Below the pieces are notes generated by a model. That model ran no database searches and was not told where the DNA came from. It was given only the letters and a program-made list of their open reading frames with translations. The translations under genes were made by a program, and so were the position numbers. Positions 24,970 through 33,739 of a stretch of DNA of 45,070 nt are shown one piece after another. The DNA comes from Colwellia sp. GTDB lineage: Bacteria; Pseudomonadota; Gammaproteobacteria; Enterobacterales; Alteromonadaceae. Within the stretch, counting starts at the first letter, position 1, and each line of letters begins with the position of its first letter. The DNA lies in assembly GCA_022969175.1 (NCBI GenBank), contig JALJPB010000006.1, forward strand, positions 119,140-164,209, read 5' to 3'.

Positions 24970-25102
24970 TAGCAATTAAATTGTTTTGTTTTGACAATGT
25001 TTGATCGGATAAGTTAATATCTAAAACTAGCGTTGCTTAAATGGATTGATATATACCGCTAGTTTGGTTTTCTAAATAACTATATAAATAATAGGCAAAA
25101 CC

Positions 25103-28081
25103 ATGAAACAGTTCTCTCGAAATCAGTTAAACCTTGCGTGTATAAACGCTATAGCCGTACTAGCCTTTAGTGCACCATCAGCTTTAGCGGCTGAAGAAGC
25201 AAAAGAAGCAACCACCGATGAAATCGAAGTTATTCAAGTAACTGGCCTTCGTGGTTCATTATTTGAAGCAGTTAACCGTAAACGCTTTAGTGAAGTGATA
25301 GCAGATGTCATCGTTGCTGAAGATATCGGTAAAATGCCTGACAGAAATGTCGCCGAAGCACTACAACGTATTACTGGTATAACTATTAACCGTGAAGATG
25401 GTGAAGGTACTGAAGTTACCATTCGTGGTATTGCGCCAAATTTAAACTTGACCTTGATCAACGGTCAAACCATGGCCTCTGCGGGTGATGGTCGCGGTAT
25501 TGATTTTAGTAGCATGCCTTCTTCAATGATCTCTGCCATTGAAGTTTATAAAACGCCAGAAGCTAGCCATATGGAAGGTAGTATCGGTGGTACCGTTAAT
25601 ATTATTACCGCCCGTCCTTTAGATGTTGGTGTAGCAAAAGGCACCGCTTTTGTTGAAGGAGTTTATACTGAAAATAATGAAGAAAGCTCTCCTGCATTCG
25701 CTTTTTCTTATACAACACCAATAACCGATACTTTCGGTATTGCTGCCGCTGTTTCACATGAACAAATTAATACTCGAACTGATGGTATTATGAACGAGAG
25801 CTGGGCACAGACTTCTACGGGAGCGCATTATCCAACACGTTGGGCTGTTGAAACTAATGGTCGCGACCTTGAGCGTGATTCATTGATGCTTAACCTGCAA
25901 TGGCAACCAACAGATGCGCTCAACCTTTATTTGGATACCACTTACTCTAAAGTAAGTGAGGAAATAGATCTTACTAGCTTTACGTCTTGGTTACCTAGTG
26001 GCACTGGCGACGTGGTAGAAAGTTCTATTGTTACTGACTCAAGCACCAATACCGTCACAGAATTCATTGCCGATAGTGTATATATTCAAACGGGTGATGT
26101 AGGTGTAGATTCCGAGGTTGATACCTTAACCATACAATTAGGTGGCGAACTAGAATTAGATAACCTCACTATCTCAGCAGGCATTGGTTACTCTAAAGCA
26201 GAAACTGACCAAGAGGAACAAAGAATCTTCAACTATGATCACTGGTGGTGGAATGCCGATAGACATGACGCAAAATTCGTTATGGGCAAAGATAATCAAT
26301 GGGGTTATTTTAATCCTAACGACGCAGCTTATCCTGAGTTTTATGATCCTAGCATCGACAATAACTTTGAAGGTCAAACCGAAACAGGTTGGGATGGTGC
26401 ACGAAACCTTGACCGTTTAGTGCAAGGCTCAGTTGACCGCTTACCACAACAAAATACTGACAAAGACATCTCCGCTCATCTTGACTTTGAATATACGCTT
26501 GATGACAACGACTATATCAGCTCGGTTGAAGCCGGTATCCGCTGGAACGAGCGTTCAAAAACTGTCGTATCAGATGATGTAAATTTAGGTCCATGGCAAA
26601 TCGCCATAGAAGATGAAGATGGCGTGACTGATCAATGGTTGTTAATGAGTGGTGCATTGTATCATGATCAGACCTCTGAACGTTATGAGCCAGTTAACTT
26701 TTTTGGTGGTCATGCCAATACGGGCATTCCAACAGGTTGGAATGCGATTCCGAGCTTTGAACAAGCCGAAGCTGCTTATGTTGACTGGATTAACGAACTC
26801 CATGGTTTTACCGATGATGGCGAAGGAACTTATCTCACCGATTTTGATAGTATATTTGATGCTAACGGATCCACAGCAGATAGACGTGGCTCTGCCGATA
26901 ACACCGAAACAACGCTAGCGGCTTATGCACAAGCAAACCTTTATTTACTTGATGGCGACTTAACTGGTAATGTCGGTGTTCGTTACGTAAGAACAGACCT
27001 AGAGAGCTTCGGTTTAGCTGGTGACGCTTTACTTGCGAGAACTGGCGGGGAACTGATTGAGCTTCATTATAAACATGACTATGACAATTTTTTACCAAGT
27101 CTTAACTTAAGTTATAAGTTAAATGACGACATGGTATTACGTTTTGCTGCGGCAACAGTAATCGCTCGACCTGATTTTAGCCAAGCAAGTGCCGGCGGCA
27201 AGTCTACCGTCGATGGTTGGTTGGATGAGGATTATGAGGGTATTCAAGATGAAGATAGCTATGTAGATGGTAATGTTTATCTAGACCCTTATGAAGCGAA
27301 CCAGTTTGATGTCTCTTACGAATATTACTTTAGTGAAACAGGCATGTTCTCAGCCGGTTTCTTCTATAAAGACATCAGTTCTTTTATCTATGAAGATGTA
27401 ATAATAGGTAAAACAGTTGTTGATGGCCAAGAAACCGAGTGGGTTAACCGTCTTCCGTTTCGTAGTGCAGAGGATGTAAGTTGTGATGGCTGTAGAGACA
27501 CTCCAGACGGCATGCCTCGTGAATACAACCTATACTTTGAAAGCTATAGTAAGCCTGTTAATGGTGATGGCGGATTCATTAGAGGTCTAGAGTTAGGTTT
27601 CTTGACCACCTTAGAAATGATTCCTGGCATGGAAAACTTTGGTGTTCAAGCTAACTATACGCATGCAGCGAGTGAAGCAGATTATGCTAGTGCATCAAAT
27701 CCAGACGTTGATCTACCTTTTGAGAATCAATCTGAACATAGCTATAACCTAACGGGCTTTTATGAAGGTGATGATTTAATGGTTCGCCTTGCTTATAACT
27801 GGCGCTCTGAATCATTAAGTGAATTAGCACATATCAAGGACGGTTATAGCGTTTGGAATGATGACTATGGTCAACTAGATGCGTCATTTAGCTATAACTT
27901 TACCGAAACTATTTCTGTGATTGGTAGTATTAGTAACTTACTTGAAGAAAGTCAAAAACAATTCAAATCTCTTATGACTGAAGGTAACTTAATAAAAGGT
28001 GATAATGTGCCAACGAATCGTAACTTTTATCAAGGTTATAATGGCCGTACTTTCCGTTTAGGTATAAGAGCAACATTCTAA
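25103..28081 (+). CDS. TonB-dependent outer-membrane receptor for (oligo)saccharide uptake
   Basis: 992 residues. A signal peptide (to ALAA, about residue 29) is followed by a TonB-box-like region (IEVIQVTG) and the plug domain (about 45-170: DRNVAEALQRITGITI, REDGEGTEVTIRG, SIGGTVNIIT). The rest is a 22-strand-type barrel ending in the usual C-terminal Phe (GIRATF). It matches the large TonB receptor group common in Alteromonadales polysaccharide loci. Here it probably imports agar or porphyran oligosaccharides across the outer membrane. It is divergent from the lipoprotein gene and has operator-flanked promoters. The mature length is normal. Substrate is inferred from context only. Confidence 0.93.
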   Translation: MKQFSRNQLNLACINAIAVLAFSAPSALAAEEAKEATTDEIEVIQVTGLRGSLFEAVNRKRFSEVIADVIVAEDIGKMPDRNVAEALQRITGITINREDGEGTEVTIRGIAPNLNLTLINGQTMASAGDGRGIDFSSMPSSMISAIEVYKTPEASHMEGSIGGTVNIITARPLDVGVAKGTAFVEGVYTENNEESSPAFAFSYTTPITDTFGIAAAVSHEQINTRTDGIMNESWAQTSTGAHYPTRWAVETNGRDLERDSLMLNLQWQPTDALNLYLDTTYSKVSEEIDLTSFTSWLPSGTGDVVESSIVTDSSTNTVTEFIADSVYIQTGDVGVDSEVDTLTIQLGGELELDNLTISAGIGYSKAETDQEEQRIFNYDHWWWNADRHDAKFVMGKDNQWGYFNPNDAAYPEFYDPSIDNNFEGQTETGWDGARNLDRLVQGSVDRLPQQNTDKDISAHLDFEYTLDDNDYISSVEAGIRWNERSKTVVSDDVNLGPWQIAIEDEDGVTDQWLLMSGALYHDQTSERYEPVNFFGGHANTGIPTGWNAIPSFEQAEAAYVDWINELHGFTDDGEGTYLTDFDSIFDANGSTADRRGSADNTETTLAAYAQANLYLLDGDLTGNVGVRYVRTDLESFGLAGDALLARTGGELIELHYKHDYDNFLPSLNLSYKLNDDMVLRFAAATVIARPDFSQASAGGKSTVDGWLDEDYEGIQDEDSYVDGNVYLDPYEANQFDVSYEYYFSETGMFSAGFFYKDISSFIYEDVIIGKTVVDGQETEWVNRLPFRSAEDVSCDGCRDTPDGMPREYNLYFESYSKPVNGDGGFIRGLELGFLTTLEMIPGMENFGVQANYTHAASEADYASASNPDVDLPFENQSEHSYNLTGFYEGDDLMVRLAYNWRSESLSELAHIKDGYSVWNDDYGQLDASFSYNFTETISVIGSISNLLEESQKQFKSLMTEGNLIKGDNVPTNRNFYQGYNGRTFRLGIRATF

Positions 28082-28161
28082 TCTAGGCAAAGTTCGACTG
28101 CGTTAGCTGTTCATAGCATATCGGCGTCATTTGATAACCATGTTATCTCCCTAAATAAACT

Positions 28162-28190
28162 TCAGGCTTCGTTAGGGGCCTGATTTTTTT
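28162..28190 (+). terminator. Rho-independent terminator after the TonB receptor gene
   Basis: TCAGGC (28162-28167) pairs with GCCTGA (28178-28183) across a 10-base loop, followed by seven T residues, 80 bases after the receptor stop. It separates the receptor from GH117 copy 2. Confidence 0.82.
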
Positions 28191-28193
28191 ATG

Positions 28194-28250
28194 CTTAAAT
28201 AAAGTGCAGTAAACTGCTGTTTTTTTTAACGAGTAAATGCTTTATTTAAG
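28194..28250. repeat. Nested inverted repeats before GH117 copy 2
   Basis: A perfect 11-bp outer stem, CTTAAATAAAG (28194-28204) with CTTTATTTAAG (28240-28250), encloses a GCAGTAAACTGC dyad and a run of eight T residues (28220-28227). The inner dyad plus T-run could act as a second weak terminator, while the outer stem might mask it. No promoter for the following gene is obvious. Confidence 0.5.
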
Positions 28251-28312
28251 TAGCTATTCAATTATCTGCAGCAAGCAAGTCAATGAGAAATAACCCACTG
28301 AGGTAAGTATTC

Positions 28313-29515
28313 ATGTTAGCAAAATTACCAAAAGATAAGCCCGAAGGTTTAAGTCATGCCATGCAACGTCTTTATGATGTTTGGCCTAATCCCGATGACA
28401 GAGACAATGAATTTTTCACCAACTTTAAATATTCTCGTATTACCGCCATCGGTAAAGATAGCCAAGTTTCACGACGCGACCCAACTAAAATTATTTTGGT
28501 AGGCGATACTTATTATGTTTGGTATACCCGCAGAGCAACGCAAAGTGATCCCGTGGGCATGGAAAGATGCAGCGAGACTCTGCCGGCGGTAGATTGGGAT
28601 CTAGCTGAGATCTGGTATGCCACAAGTTTAGATGGTTTTGATTGGAAAGAGCAAGGTGTTGCGGTGGAAAGAGCACCTTTAGGCCAATACGGTGACAGAT
28701 CGGCCACCACTCCAGATATTCTCGTATTCAAAGAAAAATACTACCTGTATTTTCAAAGCTTCACTGGCTCATTTCAAAGTGACAAAGGCGATCACTGTGA
28801 TGTTAGTATGGCTTGGGCCGATTCAGCTGATGGTCCTTGGACACGCAGTGAGAACAGTATTTTAGATTTAGGTGATGAAGAGCAGTGGGACGGCGGCGCG
28901 ATTCATGATCCCTACCCGCTAGTTTATCAAGGCAAGATCTGGTTATTCTACAAGGGCCAGCCAATTTCAAAACAAAAAGACTGGTTAGTCAGAGCGCAAG
29001 GTGTCGCTATCGCTGATACCCCCGAAGGTCCTTTTGTTAAACCAAACATCAACCCGTTATTAAATTCCGGCCATGAGACCTTTCTCTTTCCTTATAAAGA
29101 AGGCATTGCCGCAATGTTATGTGTTGATGGACCAGAAAAAAACACTATTCAATATGCTCCCGACGGCATTAATTTTAACGTTATGGCATCTGTTACCTGC
29201 CCGCCAGTCGCTGGTGGACCTTTCTGCCCAGATGCCTTTACCGATAGCAATGACGGACAAGGTATAAGCTGGGGCTTAAGTCATATTAGTGAAAGCACAA
29301 TTAATGCTAATGATGCTAGACGGGTAGTAGAAAGTAATTCTTTTCTGGTGCGATTTGATTGTGATTTACAACGTGGTGCTAAAAATGCCTACTACAGAAA
29401 CCCACGTGACCAAGTAGGACGTTATGATGAAGCAACCTTTTTTCAGCCGACCATGGCATTAGAGCCGCATATAAAAGCAGATCTTATTGCCAAAGGTCGA
29501 ACAAAGAAAGCATAA
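28313..29515 (+). CDS. GH117-family glycoside hydrolase, copy 2
   Basis: 400 residues, cytoplasmic (no signal). The GH117 motifs are in order: SRRDPT (D56), AIHDPY (D199), NSGHETF (H254-E255), then GQGISWGLSH. It is clearly related to copy 1 but diverged and longer in the first third, with an insertion around residues 75-95 (including MERCSETLPAVDW). GH117 splits into clades, only some of which are proven anhydro-galactosidases. This copy may act on a differently substituted substrate such as methylated or sulfated agar. The start is ATG 28313 behind GAGG. It ends flush against the convergent kinase gene: the two stop codons abut. Confidence 0.85.
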   Translation: MLAKLPKDKPEGLSHAMQRLYDVWPNPDDRDNEFFTNFKYSRITAIGKDSQVSRRDPTKIILVGDTYYVWYTRRATQSDPVGMERCSETLPAVDWDLAEIWYATSLDGFDWKEQGVAVERAPLGQYGDRSATTPDILVFKEKYYLYFQSFTGSFQSDKGDHCDVSMAWADSADGPWTRSENSILDLGDEEQWDGGAIHDPYPLVYQGKIWLFYKGQPISKQKDWLVRAQGVAIADTPEGPFVKPNINPLLNSGHETFLFPYKEGIAAMLCVDGPEKNTIQYAPDGINFNVMASVTCPPVAGGPFCPDAFTDSNDGQGISWGLSHISESTINANDARRVVESNSFLVRFDCDLQRGAKNAYYRNPRDQVGRYDEATFFQPTMALEPHIKADLIAKGRTKKA

Positions 29516-30460
29516 CTATACCCAAACCAAAGGAGTTATTGCTGCGCTAAAAGAAGTTTTTGGCACAATGGCGCCTTTGTGCTGAATAACACAACCAGCG
29601 ACACTTGCGGCATAAATTACAGCGTCTCTTACTGATTTACCACTTTGTCTCGCACTCAAATAGCCGCCATTAAAAGCATCTCCTGCTGAAGTGGTATCAA
29701 CGACTTTTTTTACAGGGGTGATATCGATTTGAGTTCGTTGTCCTTTATCACTAATAAGTACCCCTAGCTCACCATTTTTTATAATGATTTCATTTATGCC
29801 TTTAGCTTCTAAGTGACTGGCAATTTCAGCTGCACTTTGGTGATTATATAGATTTTTATGATCATCTACGCCAGGTAATACGACGTCAGATAGAGAATAA
29901 GCGATTTCGAATGCCTCTTTGGCTTGTTGAGGTGAAGACCAAAGTGCAGGGCGGTAATTAGGATCAAAAACGATTTGACAGCCGCTAGAACGACGGCACT
30001 CAATAAATTTCCAAAAGTCTTCTAAGTCTTCAGTAGGTAGAATTGCAATTGAAATACCGGAGAAAAATATTGTTGTGACAAAACTGAAATCCATTTTATC
30101 GGTGTCTTGTTTGATAAATTTCACCAGTTGTCTAGCAGCAGAATTTTCTCGCCAATAATCAAAAGTCCTTTCGCCATATTGATCAATGTTAATAATATAT
30201 AAACCCATTTTATTTGATTTACAGCGATATAAGTAATGACTATCAATCTTTTCACTAGCCATTAAATTCAACAATTGTGTACTCATTTTATCTTGACCAA
30301 TAACCGATAAAAAACTCACTTGTGCGCTTTCTTTTAAACAGCGCTTGATATAAACCCCGGTATTAAATACATCACCAGCAAAACTTTGTTTATATTCACC
30401 GAGTTCATTATTTTGAGATAACTCGATCATACACTCACCTATCATTAACAAGTGGGGCAT
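29516..30460 (-). CDS. kdgK: 2-keto-3-deoxygluconate kinase (PfkB family)
   Basis: 314 residues. It aligns by eye with E. coli KdgK through most of its length: IGECMIELS at the N-terminus, GDVFNTGVYIKR, GERTFDYWRENSAA, FDPNYRPALWSS, and the PfkB signature DTTSAGDAFNGGYL with the catalytic Asp. It phosphorylates KDG to KDPG with ATP. In the AHG pathway KDG is formed after the two dehydrogenases encoded at 31895-33737. The ATG overlaps the stop of a 14-codon frame (TAATG), suggesting translational coupling. It is divergent from the cycloisomerase operon. No KDPG aldolase is in the window; the cell's general eda would serve. Confidence 0.9.
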   Translation of the reverse strand: MPHLLMIGECMIELSQNNELGEYKQSFAGDVFNTGVYIKRCLKESAQVSFLSVIGQDKMSTQLLNLMASEKIDSHYLYRCKSNKMGLYIINIDQYGERTFDYWRENSAARQLVKFIKQDTDKMDFSFVTTIFFSGISIAILPTEDLEDFWKFIECRRSSGCQIVFDPNYRPALWSSPQQAKEAFEIAYSLSDVVLPGVDDHKNLYNHQSAAEIASHLEAKGINEIIIKNGELGVLISDKGQRTQIDITPVKKVVDTTSAGDAFNGGYLSARQSGKSVRDAVIYAASVAGCVIQHKGAIVPKTSFSAAITPLVWV

Positions 30461-30504
30461 TAGCCTATTCCTTTTATTTGATTGTTATTGAATTCACTAT
30501 TCAT
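30460..30504 (-). CDS. 14-codon leader frame coupled to kdgK
   Basis: A 14-residue frame (MNSEFNNNQIKGIG) begins one base after the stop of the 26-residue peptide gene (TAAATG) and ends in TAATG, where its stop overlaps the kdgK start. It may be only a coupling device that feeds ribosomes to kdgK. It has no recognisable product. Confidence 0.3.
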   Translation of the reverse strand: MNSEFNNNQIKGIG

Positions 30505-30585
30505 TTATCCACCGTTCATTTCTAGTAAGGCAGCTTTAGCAGCAATCAATGACATAACTAATACAAAGATGAAAAAGAGCAACAT
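30505..30585 (-). CDS. Putative 26-residue single-helix membrane peptide
   Basis: The frame encodes a Met followed by a hydrophobic stretch (LLFFIFVLVMSLIAAKAALL) and the tail EMNGG, consistent with one membrane helix. It has a good ribosome site, AAAGGA seven to eight bases before the ATG, and it precedes kdgK on the same strand. Small hydrophobic proteins of this size often act as accessory subunits of transporters. It could also be a remnant of a deleted transporter's C-terminus. Nothing identifies its function. Confidence 0.45.
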   Translation of the reverse strand: MLLFFIFVLVMSLIAAKAALLEMNGG

Positions 30586-30611
30586 AGTGATTCCTTTTTG
30601 AAATTTAATGA

Positions 30612-30687
30612 AATAAAACTTAACGAATAAAGTTTTATTTTTTCTTTTAGTCAGTTTATTTAAATAGAGAAATTGATTATTTCTCTA
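30612..30687. promoter_or_regulatory. Two hairpins in the kdgK-side leader
   Basis: Perfect stems: AATAAAACTT/AAGTTTTATT (30612-30621 with 30630-30639), and TAGAGAAAT/ATTTCTCTA (30665-30673 with 30679-30687). The first lies 27 bases upstream of the small peptide start on the minus strand, and it has T-rich sequence on the plus side. They may act as leader structures or insulate the divergent transcripts. Confidence 0.45.
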
Positions 30688-30711
30688 TATTTTTCAGGCT
30701 ATGTATTGACC

Positions 30712-30740
30712 TTATCAGATAACTGAGTACACTGTATAGT
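30712..30740 (+). promoter_or_regulatory. Predicted promoter of the cycloisomerase operon
   Basis: TTATCA (30712-30717), 17-base spacer, TATAGT (30735-30740). The operator at 30743-30754 begins two bases after the -10, so it would cover the start site. An alternative -35, TTGACC at 30706-30711, pairs with TACACT at 30728-30733 (spacer 16). Confidence 0.5.
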
Positions 30741-30742
30741 TT

Positions 30743-30754
30743 ATTGTTAACAAT
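30743..30754. promoter_or_regulatory. Operator-like palindrome upstream of the cycloisomerase gene
   Basis: A perfect ATTGTTAACAAT, 17 bases before the cycloisomerase ATG, placed to repress the whole AHG catabolic operon. Confidence 0.7.
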
Positions 30755-30771
30755 TTACGATTGTCAAAGTT

Positions 30772-31878
30772 ATGAATAATATGAATAGTAAAATAACAAA
30801 TATTGAAATTGAATATTATCGAATTCCTTTAGATGAGGTATTGAACGATGCGATGCATGGCGACCATACTCATTTTGAATTAATCCTCTGTCGAATAACT
30901 TGTCAAGATGGTTATCAAGGTGTTGGTTACACCTACACGGGTGGGAAAGGTGGTAAAGCAATATATTCATTACTTAATGATGAGCTGAAGCTGTTTTTAA
31001 TGAATGAAAATGCCAATCGCATAGAATACCTCAACGATCAAATGGGCTGGCATTTACATTATGTAGGACGTGGTGGTTTAGTGTCTTTTGCTATTTCAGC
31101 CGTTGATATTGCGCTGTGGGATATTCGTTGCAAACGATTAAATCAGCCTTTGTGGTGTGTTGCTGGTGGAGCGAGCAATAAGACCAAAGCCTATGCCGGT
31201 GGCATAGATCTAAACTTCAGCCAAGACAAATTACTGTCAAACATCTTAGGTTATCTGGATAAAGGCTTTACTGCCGTTAAAATAAAAGTAGGTCTTCCAG
31301 ACTATCGTACAGACGTGGCTCGAATTGCAGCGGTAAGGAATTTACTCGGCAAAGATCGTAAATTCATGATAGATGCTAATTATTCATTGACTGTTGAACA
31401 AGCGATAAAGTTAGCGAATACCGTGGAAAAATATGACATTACTTGGTTCGAAGAACCAACCATTCCCGATGATTACCAGGGTTACGGACGCATTGCCGAC
31501 AACGTTAATATTCCAATTGCCATGGGAGAAAACTTGCATACCATCTATGAGTTTGGTTATGCCATTAAACAAGCTAAATTAAGCTATTTACAACCCGACG
31601 CTTCTAATATTGGTGGTATCACCGGTTGGTTAAAAGTTGCTGCTTTGGCACAAGCTAATAATTTAACGATATGTAGTCATGGTATGCACGAATTACATGT
31701 CTCATTGATGGCTTCTCAACCTCATGCGGGTTATCTAGAAGTACACTCTTTTCCTATCGATCAATTTACCAAAAACCCATTAAAGCTAGTAGAAGGTTTG
31801 GCTATTGCACCTGAGGATGCTGGCCATGGTGTGATATTCGATATGGCTTTATTAACCCCTCATCGTATCAATTTATAA
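30772..31878 (+). CDS. 3,6-anhydro-L-galactonate cycloisomerase (enolase superfamily)
   Basis: 368 residues of the mandelate racemase/muconate lactonizing enzyme fold: capping domain (about 1-125) and TIM barrel. The superfamily catalytic and metal residues are visible: KIKVG (K-x-K), DANYS, WFEEP, MGEN and the terminal CSHGMHELH. AHG cycloisomerases belong to this group and open the anhydro ring to give 2-keto-3-deoxy-L-galactonate. The assignment rests on linkage to GH117, AHG dehydrogenase-like and KDG genes. Other acid-sugar dehydratases share the fold. It is the first gene of a four-gene operon and precedes the zinc dehydrogenase by 16 bases. Confidence 0.82.
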   Translation: MNNMNSKITNIEIEYYRIPLDEVLNDAMHGDHTHFELILCRITCQDGYQGVGYTYTGGKGGKAIYSLLNDELKLFLMNENANRIEYLNDQMGWHLHYVGRGGLVSFAISAVDIALWDIRCKRLNQPLWCVAGGASNKTKAYAGGIDLNFSQDKLLSNILGYLDKGFTAVKIKVGLPDYRTDVARIAAVRNLLGKDRKFMIDANYSLTVEQAIKLANTVEKYDITWFEEPTIPDDYQGYGRIADNVNIPIAMGENLHTIYEFGYAIKQAKLSYLQPDASNIGGITGWLKVAALAQANNLTICSHGMHELHVSLMASQPHAGYLEVHSFPIDQFTKNPLKLVEGLAIAPEDAGHGVIFDMALLTPHRINL

Positions 31879-31894
31879 AAAAAAGGTTATTTTA

Positions 31895-32947
31895 ATGAAA
31901 GCTACAAATCAAAAAAATACTGTGCAGGCTGCATTTTATATAGGTAATAACAACTTTGAAATTACTGAAGCACAAACGGTTGTGCCAGCAGCAGACGAAG
32001 TTCGTTTGGAAGTAGGTTATGTCGGAATATGTGGTACTGATATGCATATTTATCATGGCGTGATGGATCAACGTGTCGCACCTCCTAAAGTTATTGGTCA
32101 TGAAATGTCTGGAACCATTGTCGAAATTGGTGAAGATGTTAATGGTTTTTCACTTGGTGAAGAAGTGGTCGTTAGACCCTTAGATTATTGTGGTGACTGT
32201 CCTGCATGTAATTCAGGTCATAGCCATATTTGTCATAACCTTAAATTTATGGGGATAGATAGTCCAGGTGCTTTTCAGAATTTTTGGACAGTTAAAGCTA
32301 GAACATTACATAAATTACCTAAAGCGGTTTCACTTAAACAAGGTGCTCTAATAGAGCCATTAGCTGTTGCTTGTCATGACGTTGCGAGATCACGGTTAGT
32401 TGCAGGCGAAAAAGCCGTCATTATTGGTGGTGGTCCTATCGGCCAGTTGGTTGCACAGGTTGCTAAAAGTACTGGGGCAGAAGTATTAATTTCTGAAGTG
32501 AATGAATCGCGATTAGCGTTTGCCAAAGCTAACGGTATTCTTGCGGTTAACCCAATTGAACAAGATCTCGCTGCCTATGTTTCAAAGTGGACCGAAGGAA
32601 AAGGCGCTGATGTGGTGTTTGAAGTTTCAGGCGTCAAACAAGCGATAGAAGCGATGACTGAGATTGCAGCTGTGCGTGCACGAATATGTATGGTGGCGAT
32701 TCATAGTGAAAAACCCGAGATAGACCTCTTTCAATTTTTCTGGAAAGAGCTGGAATTATTAGGTGCACGAGTTTACGAACATCAAGACTTTGAGAAAGCG
32801 ATAGCGTTAATTGCCAATAAAGAAATTGATATTGAGCCTTATATTACCTCGGTATCTGAATTGGCTGATATTAAGCAAGCATTCAAACAAATGTCGGGTA
32901 ATCCACAAGGGATGAAAGCTTTGGTCTCTTGCCAAACAAATAGTTAA
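31895..32947 (+). CDS. Zinc-dependent medium-chain dehydrogenase, probable 2-keto-3-deoxy-L-galactonate 5-dehydrogenase
   Basis: 350 residues. Catalytic zinc site: CGTDMH and GHEMSG. Structural zinc: CGDCPACNSGHSHIC. The nucleotide-binding motif is GGGPIGQLVAQVA. This is the polyol/threonine dehydrogenase branch of the MDR family. In described AHG pathways, 2-keto-3-deoxy-L-galactonate is oxidised at C5 to the 2,5-diketo acid and then reduced to KDG, which fits a zinc dehydrogenase next to a KduD-like SDR. The precise reaction is an inference from the neighbours. It is second in the operon. Confidence 0.78.
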   Translation: MKATNQKNTVQAAFYIGNNNFEITEAQTVVPAADEVRLEVGYVGICGTDMHIYHGVMDQRVAPPKVIGHEMSGTIVEIGEDVNGFSLGEEVVVRPLDYCGDCPACNSGHSHICHNLKFMGIDSPGAFQNFWTVKARTLHKLPKAVSLKQGALIEPLAVACHDVARSRLVAGEKAVIIGGGPIGQLVAQVAKSTGAEVLISEVNESRLAFAKANGILAVNPIEQDLAAYVSKWTEGKGADVVFEVSGVKQAIEAMTEIAAVRARICMVAIHSEKPEIDLFQFFWKELELLGARVYEHQDFEKAIALIANKEIDIEPYITSVSELADIKQAFKQMSGNPQGMKALVSCQTNS

Positions 32948-32972
32948 AAATTAGCAGTAGGAAATTAAAACG

Positions 32973-33737
32973 ATGATCTTAAATAAATTTAGTTTAGCGG
33001 GTAAAGTTGCTTTAGTCACTGGATGTAAACGAGGTATAGGAAAGGCTATGGCTTTAGCATTAGCTGAAGCCGGTGCTGACATTATTGGTGTCTCGGCTTC
33101 ATTAGAAGAAGGCTCAGAAATTTCAGCATTAGTGACCAAGCTTGGCAGGCAATTTTACGCCTATCAATGTGACTTTAGTCAACGTGATGATCTTTATCAC
33201 TTCATTAATAAAGTAAAAGAAAATCATCCGGTAATTGATATATTGGTAAACAATGCTGGCACTATATTAAGAGCACCAGCGGCAGAACATAGTGATGAAT
33301 TATTTGATACCGTAATGGAAGTTAACCTTAATGCTCAATTTATTTTAAGTAGAGAGATTGGCAAAGGGATGTTGAGCCGACAAGCAGGAAAAATAATTTT
33401 TACCGCTTCTTTACTGACATATCAAGGTGGGATCACCGTCCCAGGGTATGCGGCAAGCAAAGGTGCAATTGGCCAATTGGTTATGGCTTTATCTAATGAA
33501 TGGGCGTCCCAAGGGATAAACGTTAATGCCATTGCTCCGGGCTATATTGCTACCGATAATACACAAGCATTAAGAAATGACAGCGAACGTAGTGCGTCAA
33601 TATTAAACCGAATACCTCAAGGACGTTGGGGAAAACCGGAAGACTTTATGGGGCCTGTGGTGTTTTTAGCCTCAGACGCTTCAACATACATGAATGGCAG
33701 TACCGTCCTTGTGGACGGTGGCTGGATGGGAAGATAA
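32973..33737 (+). CDS. kduD: KduD-like short-chain dehydrogenase (2-keto-3-deoxygluconate 5-dehydrogenase)
   Basis: 254 residues. Opening [20 protein letters not shown] and the blocks [30 protein letters not shown] and [17 protein letters not shown] run parallel to E. coli KduD. It has the Ser-Tyr-Lys centre (YxxxK in GYAASKG) and the TGxxxGxG-type NAD site ([10 protein letters not shown]). It probably reduces the 2,5-diketo-3-deoxy acid to KDG, the substrate of the linked kinase. The start is ATG 32973 behind TAGGAAA. The stop lies two bases before the next start. Confidence 0.85.
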   Translation: MILNKFSLAGKVALVTGCKRGIGKAMALALAEAGADIIGVSASLEEGSEISALVTKLGRQFYAYQCDFSQRDDLYHFINKVKENHPVIDILVNNAGTILRAPAAEHSDELFDTVMEVNLNAQFILSREIGKGMLSRQAGKIIFTASLLTYQGGITVPGYAASKGAIGQLVMALSNEWASQGINVNAIAPGYIATDNTQALRNDSERSASILNRIPQGRWGKPEDFMGPVVFLASDASTYMNGSTVLVDGGWMGR

Positions 33738-33739
33738 AA

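Larger units (their letters stand above)
24627..25102. other. Divergent control region between the lipoprotein and TonB receptor genes
   Basis: 476 bases without a gene. It holds three copies of the operator-like palindrome, two strong plus-strand sigma-70 promoters, and a weak 8-bp inverted repeat, TACCTTGA/TCAAGGTA (24690-24697 with 24747-24754). No clear -10 was found for the minus-strand lipoprotein gene, though a TTGACA reads out of the 24830 palindrome on that strand. Confidence 0.6.

Noticed and set aside
33626..33739. Upstream extension of the aldehyde dehydrogenase frame
   Set aside because: It overlaps the SDR gene in another phase and does not read as ALDH; the ATG at 33740 follows the SDR stop by two bases and fits the family N-terminus.
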